64,000 nucleotides of DNA from Chelativorans sp. AA-79 (GTDB lineage: Bacteria; Pseudomonadota; Alphaproteobacteria; Rhizobiales; Rhizobiaceae). Made by a program: the position numbers and the translations under genes. A model generated the notes under the pieces. It did not search any database and was not told the origin of the DNA. It was given only the letters and a program-made list of their open reading frames with translations. The DNA lies in the NCBI RefSeq assembly GCF_029457495.1, contig NZ_CP120361.1:1311001-1375000 (forward strand), read 5' to 3'. The first letter of the stretch is position 1. Every line of letters begins with the position of its first letter. Below, piece after piece: positions 43,289 through 51,395 of this stretch.

Positions 43289-44692
43289 TCAGCCTTGGGT
43301 TGGTTCCACGGCGACGAAGAGCGAGGTGTCGCCACGCGCGATCCTCAGCAGCATCGGGCGCTGGTCCTGCCGGGCTTCTCGCCATGCTTCGGACAGGTCC
43401 GCTGCCTCTCTGGCGGGATCCCCGCCAGCCTCGATGATCACATCGCCCTGCCGGATTCCGGCCTCCGCGGCGGGGCTGCCGGGTTCGACTCCCTGCACCA
43501 TAACGCCCTGGCCGTTCTCCAGATCGAGCTCGCGCCTGACCAATTCCGGTATCCCGCTCACGGAGAGCCCCATCCTGGCCTCATCGTCCTGACCACCAGG
43601 CTGCTGTGCGCCGGCGGTGGTTTGGGGCTGTTCGCGAGAGGCGAGCGTCAGTTCCACGCCGACCTCCTCACCATCACGGCGGACGGACAGGTTGACCGTC
43701 TCACCCGGGTCGCGCTGGCCGACGGCACGCGAGAGTTCGCGCGGGTCCTCGACCTGCTCGTCGTTCAGGCTCACGATCACGTCGCCTGCCTTCAGCCCTG
43801 CCTCCGCGGCGGGGCTGCCGGGTTCGACCTCGGCTATCAGCGCGCCCTCGGTGGACTCCAGGCCGAGCGCCTGGGCCATCGGCTGCGTGATCGGCTGCAG
43901 GCTGACACCGATGAAGCCGCGCTCGACCTCACCCGTTTCGATCAACTGCGACACCACGTCCTGCGCCGTACTGGACGGTACGGCAAAACCGATTCCGATA
44001 TTGGCGCCGACGGGCGAGAAGATCGCTGTGTTGACGCCGACCACCCTGCCGGCCGCATTGAAGAGCGGACCTCCCGAATTGCCCCGGTTGATGGAGGCGT
44101 CCGTCTGCAGGAAATTGTCATAGGGGCCGGAGCGGATGTCGCGGGACCGTGCCGAGAGCACACCCACGGTGACCGTGCCTCCCAGCCCAAAGGGGCTGCC
44201 GATGGCAATCGTCCATGCACCGGGCTGCAAGGCACTGGAGTCTCCCCACTCCGCAACCGTGAGCCCTTCGGGAGGATCGATCTTCAGCACTGCGAGATCC
44301 GTCGCCGGATCGGCCCCGACCAGTTCGGCTCCATGTTCCGTGCCGTCGGACAGGAGCACCTCTATCTCATTGGCACCCTGGATCACATGGTTGTTCGTGA
44401 CGATGTGGCCCTGTTCGCTGATGGCGAAGCCGGAGCCCAGCGCAGTGCTTCCGCGAGGCGTCCGGCGTTGCGGGCCGCGGGGCGTTCCAAAGGGTGAGGG
44501 AAGCAGCTCCTGGAGCTGCTGTTGCTCTCCTGCCGGCCGGCTCGCCGTGATCGCGACGACGGCGGGCGTCATTCTTTCGACGATTCCGGTGAAGTCGTTC
44601 GGCACGTCCTGTGCCGTGGCGGAAACGGGGATGGCTGCAGCAAGCGCAACCGCAGCAAGAGCCAGCGTGCCGCGCGGAATTCGAGACATCAT
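43289..44692 (-). CDS. degP: DegP/HtrA-type periplasmic serine protease
   Basis: The 467-residue protease has a signal peptide cleaved near SATAQD, a trypsin-like domain with the triad in TNNHVI (His), TDLAVLKI (Asp) and GNSGGPL (Ser), and two PDZ domains (RGFIGVSLQP and MVQGVEPGSPAAEAG). It degrades or refolds damaged periplasmic proteins. ATG 44692 is nine bases after GGAG; a TTG start at 44707 is less likely. An envelope-stress role suits its place in this island, but I did not find a GGAAC-type promoter upstream. Confidence 0.93.
   Translation of the reverse strand: MMSRIPRGTLALAAVALAAAIPVSATAQDVPNDFTGIVERMTPAVVAITASRPAGEQQQLQELLPSPFGTPRGPQRRTPRGSTALGSGFAISEQGHIVTNNHVIQGANEIEVLLSDGTEHGAELVGADPATDLAVLKIDPPEGLTVAEWGDSSALQPGAWTIAIGSPFGLGGTVTVGVLSARSRDIRSGPYDNFLQTDASINRGNSGGPLFNAAGRVVGVNTAIFSPVGANIGIGFAVPSSTAQDVVSQLIETGEVERGFIGVSLQPITQPMAQALGLESTEGALIAEVEPGSPAAEAGLKAGDVIVSLNDEQVEDPRELSRAVGQRDPGETVNLSVRRDGEEVGVELTLASREQPQTTAGAQQPGGQDDEARMGLSVSGIPELVRRELDLENGQGVMVQGVEPGSPAAEAGIRQGDVIIEAGGDPAREAADLSEAWREARQDQRPMLLRIARGDTSLFVAVEPTQG
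43966..43983. repeat. 18-bp palindrome, copy C
   Basis: CCGTACTGGACGGTACGG lies inside the DegP-type gene. Its reverse complement differs from copy A (12273-12290) at one base. Confidence 0.7.
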
Positions 44693-44848
44693 GATGATAT
44701 TCTCCAAGTTTGGGCACGAGCGTCAGAGATTCTCGCCGGGTATATCCGCTCACCGTGGTTCACCTGCCACGGCACGGTTCTGACGCATCCATGCACTATG
44801 TCGTTTCGACTGCCCGGCTGACTTCGGTGTGGACCAGTCGTTAAGCCG

Positions 44849-45232
44849 CTATTCGGAACGGCGTGGATCGATCGGCTCGTCCGCCGCGCGGTTCGGCACT
44901 CGCGTGAGCAAGGTCTTATGCAGGTAGCCCGCCTCGGTTCCGTAGGTCACGAGGCACCATTCCTCCCCGCAATCCTGCAGCTCGACGGTTGCGCCCGCCG
45001 GTACGAGATACTTTTCCTCGCAGAAGCGGCTGGGGCCGATCCGCAGCAGCACCTCGCGCTGGACCTCGGCCAGCGGACGTGGTCCGAGGCCTCGTTCGAC
45101 CGTTTCCCCGACCTCCGGCCGTTCGGGCACCGTGCATCCCTGGGGCTGCTGAGCTTCCTGGGAAGCAGCCGGAACGACGGCGAGCACGCCGATCAGCGTG
45201 ATATCGGCAGCAAGTCCACGCAGGTGTTTCAT
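44849..45232 (-). CDS. Secreted SH3-like domain protein
   Basis: The 127-residue protein has a signal peptide (about residues 1-24) and a C-terminal bacterial SH3-like fold: KYLVPAGATVELQDCGEEWCLVTY, here quoted only in part as VELQDCGEEWCLV, then GYLHKTLL. Such domains bind peptidoglycan or envelope peptides. It overlaps the upstream permease gene by 4 bases and is translationally coupled to it. No catalytic domain is visible. Its function is unknown. Confidence 0.78.
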   Translation of the reverse strand: MKHLRGLAADITLIGVLAVVPAASQEAQQPQGCTVPERPEVGETVERGLGPRPLAEVQREVLLRIGPSRFCEEKYLVPAGATVELQDCGEEWCLVTYGTEAGYLHKTLLTRVPNRAADEPIDPRRSE

Positions 45233-46398
45233 TCGGTCTTCTCCGGATTTTCTGCGGCAAATCTGGAAGACATCCCCGCATCGCCGCCGGCGCTTTTCCC
45301 CGCCTGCGAGGTGGCGGACTCCTCGCTGCCGCCGGGGCCACGAAGCGGCACGCCGAGCGTATCCTCGACATAGAGTGTGCGGACGAGGACGAAGGCAGCC
45401 ACCGTCAACGGTCCGGCAAGCAGGACTCCCAGGATTCCGAAAAGCGCGCCCATCGCGACGACGGACAACATGAACAGCGCCGGGGGGACCTTGACCGCCT
45501 CGCGCTGCACGATCGGCGTGATCAGGTTGGATTCGAGCTGTTGCACCGCGAGATAAAGAAGAGCTGCCCATAGCAGCATGGTCCAGCCTTCACCAAGCGC
45601 CAGGAGTAGCCCCGGCACGGCCCCGGCGAAGGGACCGATGAGCGGGACGAACTCCGTCAGAAAGGCGATGAGCGCCAGGGCGAGCGGAGAGGGCAGGCCG
45701 ATCGCCCAGGCGCCGAGGCCCACCAGGGCGCCGACGATCGCCATGGACAGGAGTTGTCCGGCTAGCCAGAATTTGAGGGCGGTACCCGTTCGGCCCAGGG
45801 CGTGCTCCACGCGGCCGCGTTCCCCTGTCGGGAACAGGAGAAGAAATCCACGCCGGTAGACCCCCGGATTGACGGCGAGAAACACGCCGGCGACGATCAC
45901 GAGAACGACGCCGGTAAGCGCGGCAGCCGCCGTCTGAAGCATGGCCGCGATGTCGCTCAGGATTCGGTTGAACGCGCCTTCGAGCGACCCGCCGAGTTGC
46001 GGCAGCGAGTTCGGCAGGGATATTCCTGTCCGGGTCTCTATGCTGCGCACGGCCTGCGGCAACTGCTGCAGGAGGTTCGAGGACTGGGTCTGAATGTCCG
46101 GCCAGGCGAACCAGAGAGCCGCCCCGATCACCACGATGATCAAAAGGCTCGACAGGGCAAGCGACCACCGGCTGCCGAGCGGGACGAAACGGCGCGTCAG
46201 ATCGCTCGCGGCCGTGAGGACGGCAGCCACGACCACGGCCGCAAAGGCGATGGCAGCCGTATGCCGCAAGTGCCATATCAGGAACGCCAGGCTCACGATC
46301 GCCGTTGCGATGAGCACACGGCGTGTGTAGCCGGCCAATGTCAGGCGATCACGGGAGGGCTGGTGGGGGCGAGGCGTACTTCCGGTTTCGCTCGACAT
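45229..46398 (-). CDS. AI-2E/PerM-family membrane transporter
   Basis: The 389-residue protein has about eight membrane helices in the AI-2E (TqsA/PerM/UPF0118) arrangement, with the conserved GPFAGAVPGLLLAL and QQLESNLITPIVQ stretches near the C-terminal half. Members export signals, ions or hydrophobic compounds, or serve as sodium/proton antiporters. The C-terminal 45 residues are hydrophilic. It leads the two-gene unit with the SH3-like protein. Confidence 0.88.
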   Translation of the reverse strand: MSSETGSTPRPHQPSRDRLTLAGYTRRVLIATAIVSLAFLIWHLRHTAAIAFAAVVVAAVLTAASDLTRRFVPLGSRWSLALSSLLIIVVIGAALWFAWPDIQTQSSNLLQQLPQAVRSIETRTGISLPNSLPQLGGSLEGAFNRILSDIAAMLQTAAAALTGVVLVIVAGVFLAVNPGVYRRGFLLLFPTGERGRVEHALGRTGTALKFWLAGQLLSMAIVGALVGLGAWAIGLPSPLALALIAFLTEFVPLIGPFAGAVPGLLLALGEGWTMLLWAALLYLAVQQLESNLITPIVQREAVKVPPALFMLSVVAMGALFGILGVLLAGPLTVAAFVLVRTLYVEDTLGVPLRGPGGSEESATSQAGKSAGGDAGMSSRFAAENPEKTE

Positions 46399-46428
46399 GG
46401 TCCGTCCTGCAGGAAATGGAACAACCCA

Positions 46429-46453
46429 GAGCCCGCCGGAAGAAGACGGGCTC
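46429..46453 (-). terminator. Hairpin downstream of the EF-hand/PRC-barrel gene
   Basis: GAGCCCG and CGGGCTC form a 7-bp stem with an 11-base loop about 33 bases beyond the stop of the minus-strand gene. It is followed by a TGGGTTGTT stretch. It is a moderate terminator candidate. Confidence 0.4.
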
Positions 46454-46485
46454 CGGGATTTCGCCCTGGACCAAAAGGCCGGGGT

Positions 46486-47775
46486 CTAATTTCCAAGTCG
46501 GTCGTAGTCGAAACGTTCCGCCTGAGCGACATCCTGCTCGCCGTAGGGCATGTCGTAATAGGGCATGCCGGGGGCCCAGCCATAGCCATAATAGGGATAG
46601 GCGTAAGGTCCGGGAGTCCCGTAACCCGCGTTCGGATTGACGACCACGGCCGCAATCTGCCCATCGCGCAGGATGAGATCATTTACATAACCGTAGTTGG
46701 CATAGTTGTCCTGATCGTCAGCGCGGATACGCGCATAGTCGCCGATGAGCTCGGAGGCCCGGAACGACCGTGGCCCGGTCGCCAAGTCGTCTTCGACCAC
46801 GGTCGTATCGCCCGCCGCACCCTGCGCCGTCAAATAGCCGGTCTTGAAGAGGCTGTAGTCTTCCACGTTATCTTCGGTGACAAGGATCGTCAGCCGCCCG
46901 CCGCTATAGGTGACCTCCTCCCACGGAACATTGACGTGTGTGTCGAAGAGATCCCAGAAACCACCGACTTCCGCCACGATCGAGAGCACGCGGCCATCCT
47001 CGGCGAAAACAAAGTTCTCGACACTGCCGATCTCGTCACCGCCAGGGCCGTAGACCTCAGCTTCATCCATGACATAGTCGACGCTTATGCCGTCTGCATA
47101 AAGATTGTCCGACCGCCACTCCGGAAGGGCGATGACTTCCGCCTGGATCGCATCACCCTGATTCACCGCCGCAGTCTGCTCGGTCCGATCGACATCGGAC
47201 TGTGCCTGGTTGGTGGACTGTGCCTGGTTGCCGGACTGTGCTTGGCTGCTGCCGCCGGATTGTCTGATACTCTCCACCTGTGCGTACTCGTCCTGCGCGA
47301 GCGTGTCACTGCCGTTCTGATCGTAGATGTTGAAGAGTGCGGCATTGAATGCGGCCCAGTCTGCGCCCTCCTCCCCGGTATCGAATGCCATCACGTCGGA
47401 TTCGCTGAACGCGGAAACAAATTCGTCCTGCGCGATGGTGTCATCGTCTCCCGAGACTTCTTGGAAACCAGGCTGAGCATCACTGCCGAACCATGCGGTG
47501 TAGCCGGTGCTGTACTCATCCTGGTTTAGCTGGTCGTTGTTGTTCTGATCCCACGCGGTGAACATGCCCCGGTATAGCTCGTTCTCGGTGAGGCGCTGAT
47601 CCTGGTTTTCATCCCAGGCCTGGAAGACTCCGCGGCTCGCCTGTTCGAACTCCGCGTTCGTCAATTCCTGGTTGCCATCGGTGTCCAAATCGCTGAACGC
47701 TTCCACAGCCAAGGCTGTGGCAGGTGCCAAGGCCAGAACGAGGGCCAGTGCCGTTGAAGTCTTCATCCGTCTCAT
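46486..47775 (-). CDS. Secreted EF-hand and PRC-barrel protein
   Basis: The 429-residue protein has a signal peptide (about residues 1-23) and then EF-hand-like calcium loops at about 29-40 (DLDTDGNQELTN), 55-66, 76-87, 108-119 and 152-163. A Gln/Ser-rich linker containing the QAQS repeat (178-192) leads to PRC-barrel domains (DEIGSVENFVFAEDGR and a second later one). The tail is Tyr/Gly/Pro-rich. ATG 47775 is preceded by GGAAGGAG. A calcium-responsive envelope or surface role is inferred. An EcfG-type promoter lies 37 bases upstream. Confidence 0.82.
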   Translation of the reverse strand: MRRMKTSTALALVLALAPATALAVEAFSDLDTDGNQELTNAEFEQASRGVFQAWDENQDQRLTENELYRGMFTAWDQNNNDQLNQDEYSTGYTAWFGSDAQPGFQEVSGDDDTIAQDEFVSAFSESDVMAFDTGEEGADWAAFNAALFNIYDQNGSDTLAQDEYAQVESIRQSGGSSQAQSGNQAQSTNQAQSDVDRTEQTAAVNQGDAIQAEVIALPEWRSDNLYADGISVDYVMDEAEVYGPGGDEIGSVENFVFAEDGRVLSIVAEVGGFWDLFDTHVNVPWEEVTYSGGRLTILVTEDNVEDYSLFKTGYLTAQGAAGDTTVVEDDLATGPRSFRASELIGDYARIRADDQDNYANYGYVNDLILRDGQIAAVVVNPNAGYGTPGPYAYPYYGYGWAPGMPYYDMPYGEQDVAQAERFDYDRLGN

Positions 47776-47811
47776 GTCATGCTCCTTCCGTCTTTCGCTG
47801 CTGCCCCCGAA

Positions 47812-47836
47812 AACCACAGGTCGGCGGTATTGTTCC
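47812..47836 (-). promoter_or_regulatory. EcfG/RpoE2-type promoter for the EF-hand/PRC-barrel gene
   Basis: On the minus strand GGAAC (47836-47832), 16 bases, then GGTT (47815-47812). One mismatch from GGAAC-N16-CGTT. The -10 is 37 bases before the ATG. Confidence 0.6.
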
Positions 47837-47972
47837 GGGCGGAAACAATCCGTGATGCTTCGAACCTGGCGGGGAATACGCGCCACGCGTCAGAGCCGCG
47901 ATGGCACCGGTCGTAACCGTGCGGACGGACCTCGATTCAGCGCGGAGACCGTTCCAGTGGCCGCCCGACCTT

Positions 47973-47997
47973 CGAACAATCCGGCGTGCCCGCCGTT
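47973..47997 (+). promoter_or_regulatory. EcfG/RpoE2-type promoter for the small secreted protein
   Basis: CGAAC (47973-47977), 16 bases, CGTT (47994-47997): exact -10, one mismatch in the -35. It is 39 bases before ATG 48037. The 261-base divergent gap 47776-48036 holds this and the opposing promoter and no gene. Confidence 0.55.
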
Positions 47998-48036
47998 CGG
48001 CTGTGCAGTGAACTGTCCGCAACCCGGGAGAGATGA

Positions 48037-48432
48037 ATGAGAGCGTTCCGCCTTGCCATTGCCGCGTTTGCCTGGCTTTCGGTCGGTGCTGCCGCCGCAC
48101 CGGCAGCCGAAGAGACGGCCCCATCGCTCACCGCAGTGACCGCCGATCTCAGGGAGAACACCCTCAGCGGGGAGGAAATCCGTGGAATCACGGCGCTCTC
48201 GTCCGTGCGCGTCGTTGATCTCCAATCCCTTTCCGGCGCCGATCGTCAGGAGTTGGAGGAGACGCTCCGGGAGTCCGAAGACAATTTCGCCGAGGTCCGC
48301 ACAGCGATCGAAGCAAATGAGGCGATCGAGGCGGAGCTTCGGAAACGCGACGTTTCGTTGTCCAACGTCACCGCCGTGACGCGGGCGGAAACTGGAGCCC
48401 TCACCGTCTACATGAATGCACCTGTGCCATGA
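48037..48432 (+). CDS. Small secreted protein of unknown function
   Basis: The 131-residue protein has a Sec signal peptide (RAFRLAIAAFAWLSVGAAAA) and a mature part that is acidic and largely helical (GADRQELEETLRESEDNFAEV). No family is recognised. It has GGGAGAG just upstream of ATG 48037 and an EcfG-like promoter 40 bases further. It ends close to the convergent glucose dehydrogenase gene. Confidence 0.65.
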   Translation: MRAFRLAIAAFAWLSVGAAAAPAAEETAPSLTAVTADLRENTLSGEEIRGITALSSVRVVDLQSLSGADRQELEETLRESEDNFAEVRTAIEANEAIEAELRKRDVSLSNVTAVTRAETGALTVYMNAPVP

Positions 48433-48488
48433 CGGACCCGTACCCTTCCCCCGAGCGGGGGAGGCGCGCTTCCACGCGCCTCTGGAAC

Positions 48489-51119
48489 TTATTGGCTCGT
48501 GCCGTTCTCGTCGTCCATCGGAAGGGCCCAGGCAAGCACATAGTCGCCGATCGGCGTTTCCATGAAGTGATGGCCGCCGGCCATGAAGACGATATACTGC
48601 CTGCCCTGCACCTCGAAGGTGATGGGAGTCGCCTGGCCTCCTGCCGGTAACTCATCCTCCCATAGGACCTCGCCCGTATCGATATCGATTGCCCGGATGA
48701 GGTTGTCCGTGGCGGCAGCGATGAAGATGAGGCCTCCCGCCGTGATGAGCGGACCGCCGTTGTTGGGCGTGCCGATCCTGATGGGCAGCATCGAGGGAAT
48801 ACCGAAAGGCCCGTTGGCACGCGCCTCGCCCAGCGGGTGGTCCCAGATGGTCTCACCGGTCTCAAGGTCGATGGCACGGATCCCGCCATAGGGTGGCTGC
48901 TTGCACATGAGCCCGGTGAAGCCGAGCCGCCAGCCGGCGTTCACGTCGATGGCATAGGGTGCCCCGACCTGCGGATTGTCGTGTTCACCGTGGGGCACAT
49001 AGATCGGCGTGAGGTCACGCTCGTCCGCCTCCTCGCGTGTCAGCAGGCGATTGAAGTTCGGCATATCATTGTAGTTGGCCACGAGGATGCCGCGCTCCAT
49101 GTCGACCGCCACGCTGCCCCAGTCCGAGCCGCCATTATAGCCGGGATACTGGATGAAGTGCGTCTCGAGTGTCGGCGGCGTGTAGATGCCGTCATAGGTC
49201 GCCCTGTGGAACTGGATGCGGCACCAGAGCTGATCGAGTGGGGATATGCCCCACATGTCCCGCTCCTCGAGCGGGTCCTTGGCCAGCGTGTGATAGGCGG
49301 AGAAGGGCTGCGTGTCCGAGAGGTTCTCGGGCTCGACACCGCCCGTCGGCACGGGCCGCTCTTCTACCGGGAACAGGGATTCGCCGGTGCGGCGATCCAG
49401 GATGTAGATATCCCCCTGCTTGCTGGGCAGGATTATCGCCGGCACGCTGCCTCCCTCCGCCGGGAAGTCGATCAGAGTGGGTTGCGACCCGAGATCGTAG
49501 TCCCAAACGTCATAGTGGACGCTCTGGAAGTGCCAGACCTCCTCTCCGGTCGTGGCGTCGATCGCCACCAGCGCGGTGCTGTATTCGTTCTCACAATCGG
49601 CGCGGTTGCCGCCGTAATAGTCCACGGCCGAGTTGCCCGTCGGGAGATAGACATAGCCCAGTTCCTCGTCTGCGGCGGTCGTGGTCCACATATTTGGCGT
49701 GCCGCGGGTATAGACCTCGCCTTCGGGCGGTTCGCCCCGCAGATCCGGCTTGCACATGTCCCAGGCCCAGACGAGTTCACCGGTAACGGCGTCATAGCCG
49801 CGCACCACGCCGGACGGAGCGTCTTCGGCCTGGCCATCGTTGACCTGCGCGCCGACCACGGCCACGCCGCGCACTATGGTGGGCGGCGCGGTCACCGCAT
49901 ACCAGCCGGGCACGGTCTCACCGATACCCTCGCGCAGGTTCACCTGGCCGTTGAAGCCGAAATCGGGGCAAGGCTGACCCGTATCGGCATCCACGGCGAT
50001 GAGGCGCGCGTCGATCGTGGCCTCCATCACGCGTCTTGCGCAGGGCGAGTCGGGATCGGCAGCGGGGTTCTCGAAGTAGGCGACACCACGACAGCTTGCG
50101 CTATAGGGGATCGCGTCGGCATGCACCTGGGGATCATAGCGCCACTGCTCCTTGCCCGTTCCCGCATGGACGGAAATGAGGATGTTCATGGCGGAACACA
50201 AATAGAGATAGTTGCCGACCTTCACGGGCGTCGTTTCCGGCGCGTATTCACCCTCCGCCGCCTCGGACGGCATATCGCCGGTTCGGTAGGTCCAGACGCG
50301 CTGCAGCTCCGAGACGTTGTTCCGGTCGATCTGGTCGAGCGGCGAATAGCGGTGGGCGAAATACGTGCCGCCATAGGCCGGCCAGTCGGCGCCCACTTCC
50401 ATTTGCGGCATCGGTGGGCGGGAGGGGCCTGCTGCCTCCGCCTGCGTCGCTGATGGCTGAGCAGGGGCGGTGGGGGCTGTCTCGCCAGGTCGGGGAGGAG
50501 CAGAGGGCTGCTCGCCGGGCGGTGTGGTCGGGGAAGCGCCTTCCGGCACGGCGGCGGGTCCTGTTTTCGGTGCCGGAGCGGGATCGGTTTCAGGCGCCGG
50601 CTCGGCCGGTGCTTCTTCGCCTGGAGGTGTCGCCTGGGCCACCGCGCTCGACGGCACGGCCATGTGATAGGCGACGCCGGCGCCTGTCAGGAACAGGAGT
50701 GCCACGGCCGCGGCCGCCGCAGTGCGACGGCCGGGCCGCACCTCCGCCCGTCGCGGCCTGCCGATGGCCGGTATTGCCAGCAGCACGAGGATCAGGATCA
50801 CCGTGGGAGCAACCAACCGGGGCACCTGCGCCCACCAATCCGTACCCACTTCCCAGAACGCCCAGATGATCGTGAAGACGTAGGTCGCGAGATAGACCCC
50901 CACGCCGGCCATGGACGGCCTGATCAGCAATATGCCGGAAACCACCAGGCCGATGCCGCCGACGAGGTAATACCACGAGCCGCCGAGCGCGATCAGCCAC
51001 GCGCCTCCCGCTCCGAGCACGACACCGAGCAGAACCAGTAGTGCTCCGAGCCCGGCGCAATACCAATAGGACCAACCCCTGGCCCTGCGGGATTCGCTGG
51101 TGTTCCGTGTCGAGGTCAT
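48489..51119 (-). CDS. gcd: Membrane-bound PQQ-dependent glucose dehydrogenase
   Basis: The 876-residue enzyme has five N-terminal membrane helices (about residues 19-160), a Pro/Ala/Glu-rich linker of about 90 residues, and an eight-bladed PQQ propeller starting at DWPAYGGTYFAHRYSPL. Propeller tryptophan-docking repeats (DIDTGEVLWEDELPAGGQ) and the C-terminal MAGGHHFMETPIGDYVLAWALP are typical of Gcd. It oxidises glucose to gluconolactone in the periplasm and passes electrons to ubiquinone. The linker is longer than in standard Gcd. ATG 51119 follows AGGAGA. No PQQ synthesis genes are in the window. Confidence 0.92.
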   Translation of the reverse strand: MTSTRNTSESRRARGWSYWYCAGLGALLVLLGVVLGAGGAWLIALGGSWYYLVGGIGLVVSGILLIRPSMAGVGVYLATYVFTIIWAFWEVGTDWWAQVPRLVAPTVILILVLLAIPAIGRPRRAEVRPGRRTAAAAAVALLFLTGAGVAYHMAVPSSAVAQATPPGEEAPAEPAPETDPAPAPKTGPAAVPEGASPTTPPGEQPSAPPRPGETAPTAPAQPSATQAEAAGPSRPPMPQMEVGADWPAYGGTYFAHRYSPLDQIDRNNVSELQRVWTYRTGDMPSEAAEGEYAPETTPVKVGNYLYLCSAMNILISVHAGTGKEQWRYDPQVHADAIPYSASCRGVAYFENPAADPDSPCARRVMEATIDARLIAVDADTGQPCPDFGFNGQVNLREGIGETVPGWYAVTAPPTIVRGVAVVGAQVNDGQAEDAPSGVVRGYDAVTGELVWAWDMCKPDLRGEPPEGEVYTRGTPNMWTTTAADEELGYVYLPTGNSAVDYYGGNRADCENEYSTALVAIDATTGEEVWHFQSVHYDVWDYDLGSQPTLIDFPAEGGSVPAIILPSKQGDIYILDRRTGESLFPVEERPVPTGGVEPENLSDTQPFSAYHTLAKDPLEERDMWGISPLDQLWCRIQFHRATYDGIYTPPTLETHFIQYPGYNGGSDWGSVAVDMERGILVANYNDMPNFNRLLTREEADERDLTPIYVPHGEHDNPQVGAPYAIDVNAGWRLGFTGLMCKQPPYGGIRAIDLETGETIWDHPLGEARANGPFGIPSMLPIRIGTPNNGGPLITAGGLIFIAAATDNLIRAIDIDTGEVLWEDELPAGGQATPITFEVQGRQYIVFMAGGHHFMETPIGDYVLAWALPMDDENGTSQ

Positions 51120-51220
51120 GGCTGCATTCTCCTGCGACTGCCAAAAAGCCATCGGCACGAGAGGGGCCAGTTTCTCGCTTCCTTCCTTCACGCACCGGTA
51201 CGGACTGTCGTTATCCCGTG

Positions 51221-51245
51221 AACAATGTCGATCCGGCATTGTTCC
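51221..51245 (-). promoter_or_regulatory. EcfG/RpoE2-type promoter for gcd
   Basis: On the minus strand GGAAC (51245-51241), 16 bases, then TGTT (51224-51221), one mismatch from consensus. It lies 101 bases upstream of the gcd ATG. The gap 51120-51395 shows no other gene. Confidence 0.5.
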
Positions 51246-51395
51246 GCCTGGCCGGGTAAGAAATTGTCCGGGGAAACCGAAGTCTCTTCAATCGCATACG
51301 CGCGGAGGTGTTTCACGGTCCGGCGCCGACAGGCAGAGCTCGCCGCCCTTTCGAAGGCGCGGAGCGGCAAGGGTGACGCTCTGCTTTGCCGCCAA

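Noticed and set aside
40456..43335. A 959-codon open frame opposite the RND permease gene
   Set aside because: It mirrors a clear permease on the other strand. Its composition is the Arg/His/Gly-rich type expected from the antisense of GC-rich coding sequence, and it has no recognisable motif.
44693..44848. EcfG-type promoter upstream of the DegP-type gene
   Set aside because: The nearest match has AGAAC instead of GGAAC and no CGTT at 16 or 17 bases.
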